A DNA stretch of 42,649 bases, from the NCBI GenBank assembly GCA_035528375.1, contig DATKYS010000079.1, forward strand, positions 1 to 42,649. The letters run 5' to 3'. Every line of letters begins with the position of its first letter. Positions within the stretch are counted from its first letter, which is position 1. Origin of the DNA: a bacterium. GTDB taxonomy: Bacteria > RBG-13-66-14. The position numbers and the translations under genes were made by a program. Positions 31,758 through 39,678 of the stretch are shown in pieces. The notes under the pieces are model-generated. The model had not been told where the DNA came from. It made no database searches and saw only the letters and a list, made by a program, of their open reading frames with translations.

Positions 31758-33713
31758 GTGCCTTCTGACAAAAACGCAGTCCGCCTCCGTTTTCCCGACG
31801 GCTCGGTCAAGGGCTACCCCGAGGGCGTCCGTCCACTGGACATCGCCCTGGAGATTAGCCCGGGCCTTGCCCGCGCGGCGGTGGGCTCTCTCATTGGTGA
31901 TTTACTCTGGGACCTGAACCGTCCGCTCCCCGCCGGGGAGCACGACTTCCGGCTGGTGACCTTTGACGACCCCGAGGGCCGGGAATTTTACCGGCACACG
32001 GCGGCGCACGTCCTGGCCACGGCGGTGCAGGCGCTCTACCCGGAGGCCCGCTTCGGCATCGGCCCCGCCATCGAAAACGGCTTCTACTACGATTTTCTGG
32101 TGGAAAAGCCTTTCACCGATGACGACCTGGCCGCCATCGAGGACAAGATGCGGGAGATCATCAAGGCCGACCTGCCCCTCGTGCGTCGGGTCGTCTCCCG
32201 GGAAGAGGCGCGGGCCGAGATGGAGCGCCGGGGCGAGTTGCTGAAAGTCGAGCTCATAGACGAACTGCCCCCCGAGGCAGAGGTGACCTTCTATTCAGAC
32301 GGTGACTTCGTGGACCTGTGCAAGGGGCCGCACCTGCCCTCCACGGGGCGGCTCGGCGTGGTCAAGCTCCTGTCGGTGGCCGGCGCGTACTGGCGCGGCG
32401 ACGAGCGGAGACCCATGCTCTCGCGCATCTACGGCGCGGCCTTTCCGAAAAAGAAGCAGCTCGACGAGTTCCTGGAGGGCATCGAGGAAGCCAAGCGGCG
32501 CGACCACCGCAAGCTGGGCGCCGAGATGGAACTATTCTCCATCGCCGAAAACTACGGCCCGGGGTTGATCCTCTACCACCCCGCCGGGGCGACGCTGCAC
32601 TACGAGATAGAAAAGCTGGCGCACGAGATGCACCGCGAGCGCGGCTACGATCTGGTCCACACGCCCCACGTCTTCCGTACCGAACTTTGGAAAATGTCGG
32701 GTCACTACGACCACTACAAGGACAACATGTTCTTCGCCCGACTGGGAAGCGGCGAGGCGGAATACGCCGTCAAGCCGATGAACTGCCCGGGGCACGTGCT
32801 CATCTACTCCCACGGCCTGCACTCCTACCGGGAGCTGCCCGTCCGCTATTACGAGTTCGGTCACGTGTACCGCAACGAGATGTCGGGCGTGCTGCACGGC
32901 CTGATGCGCGTGCGGGGCTTCACCATTGACGACGCCCACATCTTCTGCACGCCGGAGCAGCTCGAGGACGAAATCGTCGGGGTCATCCGTTTCGCCCAGG
33001 ACTTCATGGGCGTCTTCGGCCTGCCGATGAGCTACGCCCTGGCGACGAGGCCGCCGGACGCCATGGGGTCCGCGGAAATTTGGGACCAGGCCACGGTCGC
33101 CCTGGAGCACGCCCTGGCACGGCTCGGGGTGCCCTACGTCGTGGATTCGGGCGGCGGCGCCTTCTACGGCCCGAAGATAGACATCAACGTCACCGACGCC
33201 CTGGGCCGCAAGTGGCAGACGACGACCTGCCAGGTGGACTTCAACTTCCCCGAGCGGTTCGATCTGGACTACGTGGGGGAGGACGGCGCCCGGCACCGGG
33301 TGGTCATGGTGCACCGGGCGGTCCTGGGGAGCTTCGAGCGGTTCATCGGCGTGCTCATCGAGCACTTCGCGGGGAATTTCCCGCTCTGGCTCGCCCCGGA
33401 ACAAGTTCGAGTATTGCCGATTACCTCGGACGTAAACGACTACGCCCACGAGGTGTTGGACAAATTCACCAGAGCGGGGTTTAGGGCGAAGATAGATGAC
33501 AGCAACCAAAAGCTGAGCATTAAGATAGCTAAAGCAACTGAAGCCAGGGTAAACTACATGGCTATCTGTGGTCGTGTGGAAAAACAGGAAAAAGGCGTTT
33601 CATTGCGGAGACACGACGGAAAAAACACGCGCTCTAGCGTGGAGGTCGCCATCGAGTTCCTCCAGCGTGAAATTGACGCCTACCGAAGCGGAGGATGGGC
33701 TGTTACTGCGTAA
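31758..33713 (+). CDS. thrS: Threonyl-tRNA synthetase with a replaced C-terminal domain
   Basis: This 651-residue class II synthetase has full length and order: TGS domain (1-65), editing domain with H80-x3-H84 (HTAAH) and the CKGPHLPSTG motif, catalytic core, and anticodon-binding domain from about residue 550. GTG 31758 has AAGGAG at 5 nt. From about 33403 to the stop, composition changes sharply. I counted 42% and 45% G+C in the lines 33481-33540 and 33541-33600, against 70% in 33241-33300, and AT-ending codons become common. A second, host-like (65% G+C) anticodon-binding domain lies downstream at 33763-34074. So the last 100 codons appear to have been swapped for foreign sequence; the enzyme is still complete. 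Confidence 0.95.
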   Translation: MPSDKNAVRLRFPDGSVKGYPEGVRPLDIALEISPGLARAAVGSLIGDLLWDLNRPLPAGEHDFRLVTFDDPEGREFYRHTAAHVLATAVQALYPEARFGIGPAIENGFYYDFLVEKPFTDDDLAAIEDKMREIIKADLPLVRRVVSREEARAEMERRGELLKVELIDELPPEAEVTFYSDGDFVDLCKGPHLPSTGRLGVVKLLSVAGAYWRGDERRPMLSRIYGAAFPKKKQLDEFLEGIEEAKRRDHRKLGAEMELFSIAENYGPGLILYHPAGATLHYEIEKLAHEMHRERGYDLVHTPHVFRTELWKMSGHYDHYKDNMFFARLGSGEAEYAVKPMNCPGHVLIYSHGLHSYRELPVRYYEFGHVYRNEMSGVLHGLMRVRGFTIDDAHIFCTPEQLEDEIVGVIRFAQDFMGVFGLPMSYALATRPPDAMGSAEIWDQATVALEHALARLGVPYVVDSGGGAFYGPKIDINVTDALGRKWQTTTCQVDFNFPERFDLDYVGEDGARHRVVMVHRAVLGSFERFIGVLIEHFAGNFPLWLAPEQVRVLPITSDVNDYAHEVLDKFTRAGFRAKIDDSNQKLSIKIAKATEARVNYMAICGRVEKQEKGVSLRRHDGKNTRSSVEVAIEFLQREIDAYRSGGWAVTA

Positions 33714-33725
33714 TCCTCGAAATTT

Positions 33726-33762
33726 CGGCCGAAGGCCGGCTTGCCCTCCCTAGAAGGGAGGG
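33726..33762. repeat. Two adjacent hairpins at the thrS 3' junction
   Basis: CGGCC-GAA-GGCCG (33726-33738) and CCCTCCCT-AGA-AGGGAGGG (33744-33762, perfect 8-bp arms) fill the gap between the foreign thrS end and the displaced domain ORF. The second hairpin's right arm is the only ribosome-site-like sequence before ATG 33763. Confidence 0.7.
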
Positions 33763-34074
33763 ATGGGAGGGTTGAAGCGCGTGCTGCCGGTGGCGGAGGA
33801 GTTTCTCGAATACGCGGAAAAAGTGGCGAACGAGTTCAGGGAAAAGGGGTTGCGCGTCCGCGTGGACGCGAAGGATTCGAAGCTCGGGGCGAAGATCGCC
33901 GTGGCGGAGACGGCCAAGGTCAAGTACATCGTCGTCGTCGGGAAGGCCGAGGCGGAGGCCGGGGACATAAACCTGCGGCCGCACGGCAAAAAGGCGTTCA
34001 ACATGAGCCTTTCCGAGGCGGTAGACGAGCTGGTGAAGGAAAACGACGGGCGTCTGCTGGCCGGTCGGTGGTGA
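33763..34074 (+). CDS. Displaced ThrRS anticodon-binding domain (remnant or free domain)
   Basis: This 103-residue ORF aligns over its whole length with the C-terminal domain of ThrRS just upstream. KRVLPVAEEFLEYAEKVANE corresponds to VRVLPITSDVNDYAHEVLDK, and KLGAKIAVAETAKVKYIVVV to KLSIKIAKATEARVNYMAIC. The alignment begins exactly at the R-V-L-P of the domain boundary. Its base composition (65% G+C in 33841-33900) is that of the host, unlike the domain now attached to thrS. The simplest reading is that it is the original thrS 3' end, cut off when a foreign 3' segment was inserted. ATG 33763 has an AGGGAGGG immediately upstream, inside a hairpin, so expression is uncertain. It may be a pseudogene fragment. 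Confidence 0.75.
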   Translation: MGGLKRVLPVAEEFLEYAEKVANEFREKGLRVRVDAKDSKLGAKIAVAETAKVKYIVVVGKAEAEAGDINLRPHGKKAFNMSLSEAVDELVKENDGRLLAGRW

Positions 34075-34168
34075 CCGACCGGCGTCCGGAGCGGACGCAC
34101 GGCCGCACTGTGCATTTTTACCCGAGGGGATCGGGCTCGACCCCGGTCGGGCGGCCGGTTTATTTCAT

Positions 34169-34198
34169 TTGACTTGCCGCGTGTATTCATGCTATAAA
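34169..34198 (+). promoter_or_regulatory. Predicted promoter of the infC operon
   Basis: TTGACT (34169-34174), an 18-nt spacer and TATAAA (34193-34198) predict a start near 34205, giving a leader of about 30 nt before infC. Confidence 0.7.
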
Positions 34199-34233
34199 AG
34201 CGCGGCTCCGCTTGAGGTTGCCGGAGGTGTTCC

Positions 34234-34770
34234 ATAGCTAAAGACCAATCTCGCGTCAATGAGCGGATACGCGTCCGCGAAGTGCGGGTGGTGGATGAGG
34301 AGGGCACACAGGTCGGCGTAATGCGCACCCTGGACGCCCTCGACCTGGCCCGGAGCAAGGGGCTGGACTTGGTGGAGGTGGCCCCCAACGGCCGACCGCC
34401 TGTCTGCCGGATAATGAACTATGGGAAGTACCTCTACCAGCAGTCGAAGCGGGAACACGCGGCACGGAAGAAACAGCGGAACTTTTCGGTCAAAGAGATA
34501 AAGCTGAGGCCCAAGACCGGCGAGCACGACTTCACCTTCAAGCTCCGCCACATCGAGGAATTCCTGGCGAAGCTCAACAAGGTGAAGGTCACCATCCTCT
34601 TCCGCGGTCGTGAGCGGACGCACCCCGAGATAGGGGAGAGGATTCTCGCCCGGATAGCGGAATATTTCGGCGAGCGGGTGGTGGTCGAGCAACCGGCCCG
34701 GTTCGAGGGTCGCAATATGACGATGGTCCTGCTCCCCGGAGAAATGTTCAAAGAAGCGGCCAAGACCTAA
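34234..34770 (+). CDS. infC: Translation initiation factor IF-3 with an ATA start codon
   Basis: This 178-residue protein is full-length IF-3. The N domain begins with the standard AKDQSRVNERIR segment and contains GLDLVEVAPNGRPPVCRIMN. A basic linker and the C domain follow (KLRHIEEFLAKLNKVKVTIL, FRGRE). IF-3 binds the 30S subunit and checks start codons. No ATG, GTG or TTG lies in frame between the stop at 34213 and codon 34234, and the conserved sequence begins at ATA 34234, which has GGAGGTG 4 nt upstream. E. coli infC uses the rare ATT start for autoregulation, and ATA here would serve the same purpose. The next usual start (GTG 34282) would remove conserved residues. rpmI and rplT follow. 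Confidence 0.9.
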   Translation: MAKDQSRVNERIRVREVRVVDEEGTQVGVMRTLDALDLARSKGLDLVEVAPNGRPPVCRIMNYGKYLYQQSKREHAARKKQRNFSVKEIKLRPKTGEHDFTFKLRHIEEFLAKLNKVKVTILFRGRERTHPEIGERILARIAEYFGERVVVEQPARFEGRNMTMVLLPGEMFKEAAKT

Positions 34771-34848
34771 CCGACGAGGTTTCAACTCCGAGAGTCGTAC
34801 CCGTTCAGCCACTCATCATGCCAAGTCCTAATCTGCGAGGTTTCAACG

Positions 34849-35046
34849 TTGCCGAAGATGAAAACGATAAAGGGCGCGGCCAAGCGTTTCAAGCCCACGG
34901 CCACGGGCAAGCTCAAACGCCACAAGGCGCTCTTCAACCACATCCTGACCAAGAAATCCGCCAACCGCAAACGGCGTCTGAGCCAGAGCACCCTGGTGAC
35001 CACCCGGGGGGACGTCAAGCGGATCAAACGGATGCTCGGTATATAG
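34849..35046 (+). CDS. rpmI: Ribosomal protein bL35
   Basis: The 65-residue basic protein matches bL35 in full ([20 protein letters not shown] at the start). It belongs to the large ribosomal subunit. It starts at TTG 34849 with GAGG about 8 nt upstream; the internal ATG would drop conserved residues. The stretch around its ribosome site, CGAGGTTTCAAC (34836-34847), also occurs at 34775-34786 just after infC, suggesting a small duplication. The order infC-rpmI-rplT is conserved in bacteria. Confidence 0.96.
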   Translation: MPKMKTIKGAAKRFKPTATGKLKRHKALFNHILTKKSANRKRRLSQSTLVTTRGDVKRIKRMLGI

Positions 35047-35056
35047 AGGTGCCGGT

Positions 35057-35404
35057 ATGCCCCGAGTGAAAAACAACGTCGCCTCCCGCCGCCGTCGGAA
35101 GAAGGTCCTGGCGCAGGCCAAGGGCTATCAGCACGGCCGGAGCCGGCTGATTACCACCGCACAGGACGCCGTCCGGAGGGCGCTGCAGTACGCCTACCGT
35201 GACCGCCGGAAGAAGAAGGGGCATTTCCGCCGCCTGTGGATAGCCCGCATCAACGCCGGCGTCCGGGAGCACGGCATGAGTTACTCGCGATTTATCAACG
35301 GTCTGGCCAAGGCGGACGTCCACCTCGACCGGAAAATCTTGGCAGACCTGGCCGCCACCGATCCGAAGGCGCTGGAGCATCTGGTCAAGGTAGCCAAGGG
35401 TTAA
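35057..35404 (+). CDS. rplT: Ribosomal protein bL20
   Basis: This 115-residue basic protein is standard bL20 ([20 protein letters not shown] at the start), an assembly protein of the 50S subunit. In several bacteria bL20 also represses its own operon by binding the leader RNA. No such structure is evident in the short leader here. ATG 35057 lies 10 bp after the rpmI stop with a GAGGTG site. The terminator at 35449 follows its stop by 45 bp and separates it from pheS. Confidence 0.97.
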   Translation: MPRVKNNVASRRRRKKVLAQAKGYQHGRSRLITTAQDAVRRALQYAYRDRRKKKGHFRRLWIARINAGVREHGMSYSRFINGLAKADVHLDRKILADLAATDPKALEHLVKVAKG

Positions 35405-35448
35405 GATATCGTCGGTGGACGCCCGGCTGTGGCCTGAAAAGCACGGCC

Positions 35449-35479
35449 CGGGCCCGCGGTTGCCGTGGGCCCGTTTTTT
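35449..35479 (+). terminator. Strong intrinsic terminator or attenuator between rplT and pheS
   Basis: CGGGCCCGCGG (35449-35459) pairs with CCGTGGGCCCG (35463-35473) over 11 bp with one G-T pair and a 3-nt loop, followed by six T. It ends 15 bp before the pheS start. GCCCGG at 35421-35426 can pair with CCGGGC at 35448-35453 as an alternative structure, but no Phe-rich leader peptide fits in the 45 bp available. Confidence 0.85.
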
Positions 35480-35494
35480 CAACCGGACGTGTAT

Positions 35495-36505
35495 GTGCTG
35501 AAGAATCTGGAATACATCGAGGTGGACGCGAAGCGGCGGATTGCGGCCGCTTCGGACCCCAAGAGCATCGAGGACCTGCGCGTCGAGTTCCTCGGCCGCA
35601 AGGGTAAGCTCACCGAGCTCCTGCGCCGCCTGGGCAATCTCAGCCCCGAGGAGAGGCCCCGGGCCGGGGCCCGGGCCAACGAGGTGAAGACCGCCATCCA
35701 GCAGGCCCTGACCGCCCGCACCGCCGAGCTCGCCGCCGGGGAGAAACGGGAGCCCCTTCTCGACTACACCCTCCCCGGGCGGAAGGTGGAGGTTTACCGG
35801 CGACACCCCGTGAACCAGGTCATCGAGGAACTTGTCTTCATCTTCTGCGACCTGGGGTTCAGCGTGGCCGAGGGACCGCTCATCGAGACGGAGCATTACA
35901 ACTTCGACGCCTTGAACACCCCGCCGGACCACCCGGCGCGCGACGAGAAGGACACCCTCTTCCTGCGCGACTTCCCGCTGCTGCTACGGACCGAGACCAG
36001 CCCGGTCCAGGTGCGAACGCTGGAGAGAACGAGGCCGCCCGTGCGCATCATCGCTCCGGGGCGCTGCTACCGCAACGACACCGCCGACGCCCGCCACCAC
36101 CCCGTCTTCCACCAGATAGAGGGTCTGTGGGTGGACGAGGGCGTTTCCTTCGCGCACCTGAAGGGAATCCTGCTGGAGTTCGCAAAAAGCCTGTTCGGCC
36201 CCGGGGCGCAGGTGCGCTTCCGGCCTCACTTCTTCCCCTTCACCGAGCCCTCGGCGGAGATAGAGGCCACCTGCCCCGCGTGCGCCGGCAACGGCTGCAA
36301 GACCTGCTCCGGCACGGGCTGGATCGAGCTGGGCGGGGCGGGGATGGTGGACCCCGCGGTGATCGCGCCCCTGGGGATAGACCCGGAAATTTACACCGGC
36401 TTCGCCTTCGGCATCGGCCCCGAGAGAATAGCCATGGTGCGCTACGGCGTCAGCGACATCCGGCTGTTCTACGAGAACGACCTGCGCTTCCTGCGGCAGT
36501 TTTAA
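35495..36505 (+). CDS. pheS: Phenylalanyl-tRNA synthetase alpha subunit
   Basis: The 336-residue class II catalytic subunit has the expected length and order. An N-terminal coiled coil (about 1-85) is followed by the core with GRCYRNDTADARHHPVFHQI (motif 2 region), FRPHFFPFTEPSAEI, a Cys-rich loop CPACAGNGCKTC near 260-275, and the motif 3 segment GFAFGIGPERIAM. It pairs with PheT to charge tRNA-Phe. GTG 35495 gives the standard M-L-K-N-L start; GTG 35489 is two codons earlier. The start follows a strong terminator by 15 bp, so expression depends on read-through or an unseen antitermination event. pheT begins 10 bp after its stop. Confidence 0.96.
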   Translation: MLKNLEYIEVDAKRRIAAASDPKSIEDLRVEFLGRKGKLTELLRRLGNLSPEERPRAGARANEVKTAIQQALTARTAELAAGEKREPLLDYTLPGRKVEVYRRHPVNQVIEELVFIFCDLGFSVAEGPLIETEHYNFDALNTPPDHPARDEKDTLFLRDFPLLLRTETSPVQVRTLERTRPPVRIIAPGRCYRNDTADARHHPVFHQIEGLWVDEGVSFAHLKGILLEFAKSLFGPGAQVRFRPHFFPFTEPSAEIEATCPACAGNGCKTCSGTGWIELGGAGMVDPAVIAPLGIDPEIYTGFAFGIGPERIAMVRYGVSDIRLFYENDLRFLRQF

Positions 36506-36515
36506 AGGTTTTCCC

Positions 36516-38888
36516 GTGAAGCTGAACACCGAGTGGCTCACCGACTACGTCGAGCTGGACGCGCCGCCCGAGAAAATCGCCCGGGCGCTGACCGAGTCCT
36601 GCGCCGTGGCCGAGGCGGTCTACGACCCCTACGCCCACCTGGGTAAAGTGGTCGTCGCCCGCCTGGTCTCCGCCGAACCGCTGGCCGGGTCGGACAAGCT
36701 CTACCGCTGCGACGTTGATTACGGGGAGGGGACGGCGACCGTAATTGCCGGTGCGCCGAACACGAAAGCCTGCGTCGGCAAACTGACGGCCTACGTCCCG
36801 CCGGATACCGTCCTCCCCTTCGGGACCGTGACCGAGCGGGAGCTCTTCGGCGTGACGAGCGCCGGGATGCTGGCCAGCGGCCTCGAACTGGGTCTTTCCG
36901 CCGACCACACCGGCCTTCTCGTTTTGGAAAAAGGTAAGGTCGGTCAGCCTTTAGTGGACCTCTTCGACGTCCCGGCGACCGCGATTATTGACCTGGAAAC
37001 GACGCCGAACCGGCCGGACACCCTGAGCCACCTGGGCCTGGCGCGGCAGCTCGCGGCCGTTATAGGCGGCAGATTTCTCTTCCCCGAACCGGAAATAAAA
37101 CCCGCGGTCGTAGACGACGGTTCGCTGGTCCGCATCGAATGCCCCGAGCTGTGCCGCCGGTACGTGGGACTCGTCGTTCGCGGGGTGAAGGTCGGCCCCA
37201 GCCCCGACTGGCTGACCCGCCGGCTCATCTCCATCGGCCACCGGCCCATCTCCAACATCGTGGATGTGACGAACTACGTCCTGCACGGTCTGGGCCAGCC
37301 GTTGCACACCTTCGATTTGACGAAGCTCGCCGGGGGGCGGATCATCGTCCGCCGCGCAAGCCATGGGGAGGTTATCGTCTCCCTGGACGGCGACGAATGT
37401 CGCCTCACGCCGGAGATGATGGTCATCGCCGACGCCGAGCGCCCGGTGGCCGTGGCCGGTGTGATGGGCGGCCTGGAATCGGGCGTCGTCGCGGAGACGA
37501 CGGACATTTTAATCGAGAGCGCGTGGTTCGAGCCGTCGAGCGTCCGCGCCACGAGCCGGGAGCTGGGGCTGGAATCGTCATCGTCCCACCTCTTCGGGCG
37601 GGGGGCCGACCCGAATCTGGCGCCCGTCGCCGCCCGCTTCGCCGCCGAATTGATAGCTGAAATCGCCGGGGGGACGGTGGACGGATTGCTCCACGACTGC
37701 CACCCCGTTCCGTACAAACCGCCGGAGGTCCTGCTGCGCTGGGGCCGCGTGGGCAAACTCCTCGGCTTCGACGTCACACCGGAGGAGGGGAGGCGGATTC
37801 TCACCGCCCTGGGCTGCGCCCCGGTCACCGAGGATGAGTCCGGCGCGACCTGGACCATCCCGAGCCACCGGCCCGACCTCTCCCGGGAGGTGGACCTGAT
37901 AGAGGAACTGGCCCAGGTGGCGGGCTACGACAACGTGCCGGTGGAGCTTCCGCGCCTGACCGCGGCCCACCTGAACCGGCCCGACCCGCTGATGCCGATG
38001 CACACGGCCCTGGCCGCCGCCGGCTGCCAGGAGGTCCTTACCACCGACTTCGTATCACTGGAAGAGGCGGAGGGGCTCGGATTTTCCGAGAAGGACCTCG
38101 TGGCCGTGAAGAACCCCCTGGACAAGGGGCACCCCTACCTGCGCCCCTCGGGCTTCATCGGCCTGTTGAACGCGGCCCGGCACAACGCCTCCCGCGGCGC
38201 CGAGGATTTGCGCTTCTACGAAATAGCCACCGCCTTCACCGTTTCCGGGAAAGCCCCCGTCGAAGTGAAGCGTCTCTGCGTTCTTCTGGTCGGTGAGCGG
38301 CCCGCCGACGGCTGGCTCACCCGGGCGCGAAACCTCGACTTCTACGACCTGAAGGGCGTGTGCACGGCTCTCCTGGATGCCGTGAAAATCGGCCCCACGG
38401 AGCTCGTCCCGCGAGAGGCGACGGAGGGGACTCCCCTCGAACTGGCGGTCGGTCTGGATGGGACGACCGTGGGCCGACTCCTGCGTTTCGGTGAAAAACT
38501 GCTCGCCGCCTATGACCTGGAGGAACGGGCCGCCTGGGGCCTGGAACTGGACCTCGAACCGCTGCTGCGCCGCGCGGGGGACGTGAAAATCGAGCCGCTA
38601 CCCCTCTACCCACCCGGAACCCGGGATCTGGCGCTCGTCTTTGACGAGGGCGTCCGGCACGCCGATATAGTGGAGGTCATTCGCTCCGCGGGCGGCGGGC
38701 TTTTGGAGGACGTCCGCCTCTTCGACGTCTACGTGGGCAGGCAGGTGGGCGCCGGTAAACGCTCCCTGGCCTACTCCCTCATCTACCGCGCCCCGGACCG
38801 CACGCTGACCGACGAGGAGATTGACGCGGCGCACGAGAGAATCGTAAAAACACTCCGGGAGCGCTTCAGCGCGGAGCTACGGTCTTAG
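36516..38888 (+). CDS. pheT: Phenylalanyl-tRNA synthetase beta subunit
   Basis: This 790-residue protein is full-length PheT. It has the N-terminal EMAP-type tRNA-binding domain (about 40-150), the B3/B4 editing domain, B5, the core-like domain, and the C-terminal ferredoxin-fold anticodon-binding domain (YPPGTRDLALVFDEGVRHAD onward). It forms the alpha2-beta2 enzyme with PheS and removes mischarged Tyr. GTG 36516 lies 10 bp after pheS, with an AAAGG upstream. The C-terminal end reads YRAPDRTLTDEEIDAAHERI, as usual. It closes the thrS-to-pheT translation cluster; the next 169 bp hold only a weak promoter. Confidence 0.97.
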   Translation: MKLNTEWLTDYVELDAPPEKIARALTESCAVAEAVYDPYAHLGKVVVARLVSAEPLAGSDKLYRCDVDYGEGTATVIAGAPNTKACVGKLTAYVPPDTVLPFGTVTERELFGVTSAGMLASGLELGLSADHTGLLVLEKGKVGQPLVDLFDVPATAIIDLETTPNRPDTLSHLGLARQLAAVIGGRFLFPEPEIKPAVVDDGSLVRIECPELCRRYVGLVVRGVKVGPSPDWLTRRLISIGHRPISNIVDVTNYVLHGLGQPLHTFDLTKLAGGRIIVRRASHGEVIVSLDGDECRLTPEMMVIADAERPVAVAGVMGGLESGVVAETTDILIESAWFEPSSVRATSRELGLESSSSHLFGRGADPNLAPVAARFAAELIAEIAGGTVDGLLHDCHPVPYKPPEVLLRWGRVGKLLGFDVTPEEGRRILTALGCAPVTEDESGATWTIPSHRPDLSREVDLIEELAQVAGYDNVPVELPRLTAAHLNRPDPLMPMHTALAAAGCQEVLTTDFVSLEEAEGLGFSEKDLVAVKNPLDKGHPYLRPSGFIGLLNAARHNASRGAEDLRFYEIATAFTVSGKAPVEVKRLCVLLVGERPADGWLTRARNLDFYDLKGVCTALLDAVKIGPTELVPREATEGTPLELAVGLDGTTVGRLLRFGEKLLAAYDLEERAAWGLELDLEPLLRRAGDVKIEPLPLYPPGTRDLALVFDEGVRHADIVEVIRSAGGGLLEDVRLFDVYVGRQVGAGKRSLAYSLIYRAPDRTLTDEEIDAAHERIVKTLRERFSAELRS

Positions 38889-38988
38889 CGGCAACCGTTG
38901 GCGGGGTCGTTATGGCCGCCGAAGCCCGTAAACGACCCCTCGATTCAGCACGGAGAATTAAAAAAAGCGACAGTCCCGGTTCCCGCCC

Positions 38989-39018
38989 TTGCGCGGCGCC
39001 CCGGCTTTCGTTTAAGAT
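38989..39018 (+). promoter_or_regulatory. Weak predicted promoter upstream of the coiled-coil gene
   Basis: TTGCGC (38989-38994), an 18-nt spacer and TAAGAT (39013-39018) lie 40 bp before GTG 39058. The match is modest. Confidence 0.35.
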
Positions 39019-39057
39019 GGGGAAAATATCCACGCTCCGACTCCAGTGGAGGTGTTC

Positions 39058-39678
39058 GTGGAAGAGCTCCTGACGAAACTCGAAAACAAGGTCAAACAGG
39101 CACTGGAGCGGATAGAAGAGCTCGAGTCGCAGAATACTCGGCTCAAGGAGGATAACGACTCCCTGGTCGAGACCAACCTGCGCCTGCAGGAGGAGTTGGG
39201 GGAAAAGGAGGAGGAAGTCGGCGTAATAGCCGAGCTCCGCACCCGCCTGGAGGCCGCCGAGGCAAAGCAGGAGCTCGCCCGCCGGCGTATCGAGGCCATC
39301 ATCGCCGAACTGGACGAAATTCTGGCACAGAGCGCTGAGGCCCACGGGGAGCCGGTCGAAGTCGAAGCGAATCCTTCCGACGAAATGGAGAGACCCGTCC
39401 CGCCGGGCATCGCGTTCCCCGTGGAGGTCGAAGAGCCGCTGTATGCCGGTGAAGAGGAACTTGGCGAGATGTCCGAGGACACCTTCCCGCTCCTGGATTT
39501 CGAGGAAGGTGGAAAAACACCCCCGGACGAATCCGGACCCCTCCCGGAGGAAAACGACGATTTCCCAGACATCGAGGAGGAGTCGGATTCCAAGCCGCTC
39601 GGCATGGACAGCCCGACAACCGAGGAAGACAACCCGGAGAAGGACGACGACAAGGACCCCTTCGGTGGCTCCTTTTGA
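39058..39678 (+). CDS. Coiled-coil protein with acidic tail (possibly ZapB-like)
   Basis: The 206-residue protein splits in two. Residues 1-100 are heptad-rich coiled coil (MEELLTKLENKVKQALERIE, then ELESQNTRLKEDNDSLVETN). The rest is a low-complexity acidic tail rich in Glu, Asp and Pro, ending DDDKDPFGGSF. The coiled coil, and its place right after pheT, resemble ZapB-type division proteins, which often follow pheT next to zapA. No ZapA is seen here, and the tail is unusual, so the assignment is tentative. GTG 39058 follows GGAGGTG by 3-4 nt; GTG 39046 is an alternative. Its end overlaps the next gene by 14 bp. Confidence 0.7.
   Translation: MEELLTKLENKVKQALERIEELESQNTRLKEDNDSLVETNLRLQEELGEKEEEVGVIAELRTRLEAAEAKQELARRRIEAIIAELDEILAQSAEAHGEPVEVEANPSDEMERPVPPGIAFPVEVEEPLYAGEEELGEMSEDTFPLLDFEEGGKTPPDESGPLPEENDDFPDIEEESDSKPLGMDSPTTEEDNPEKDDDKDPFGGSF

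Noticed and set aside
34282-34770. infC starting at GTG 34282
   Set aside because: It would remove the conserved first 16 residues of IF-3 and lacks a ribosome site, unlike ATA 34234.
35414-35500. Phe-containing leader peptide for pheS
   Set aside because: A frame with two Phe codons exists, but the codons fall in the T-run after the terminator stem, too late to influence its folding.
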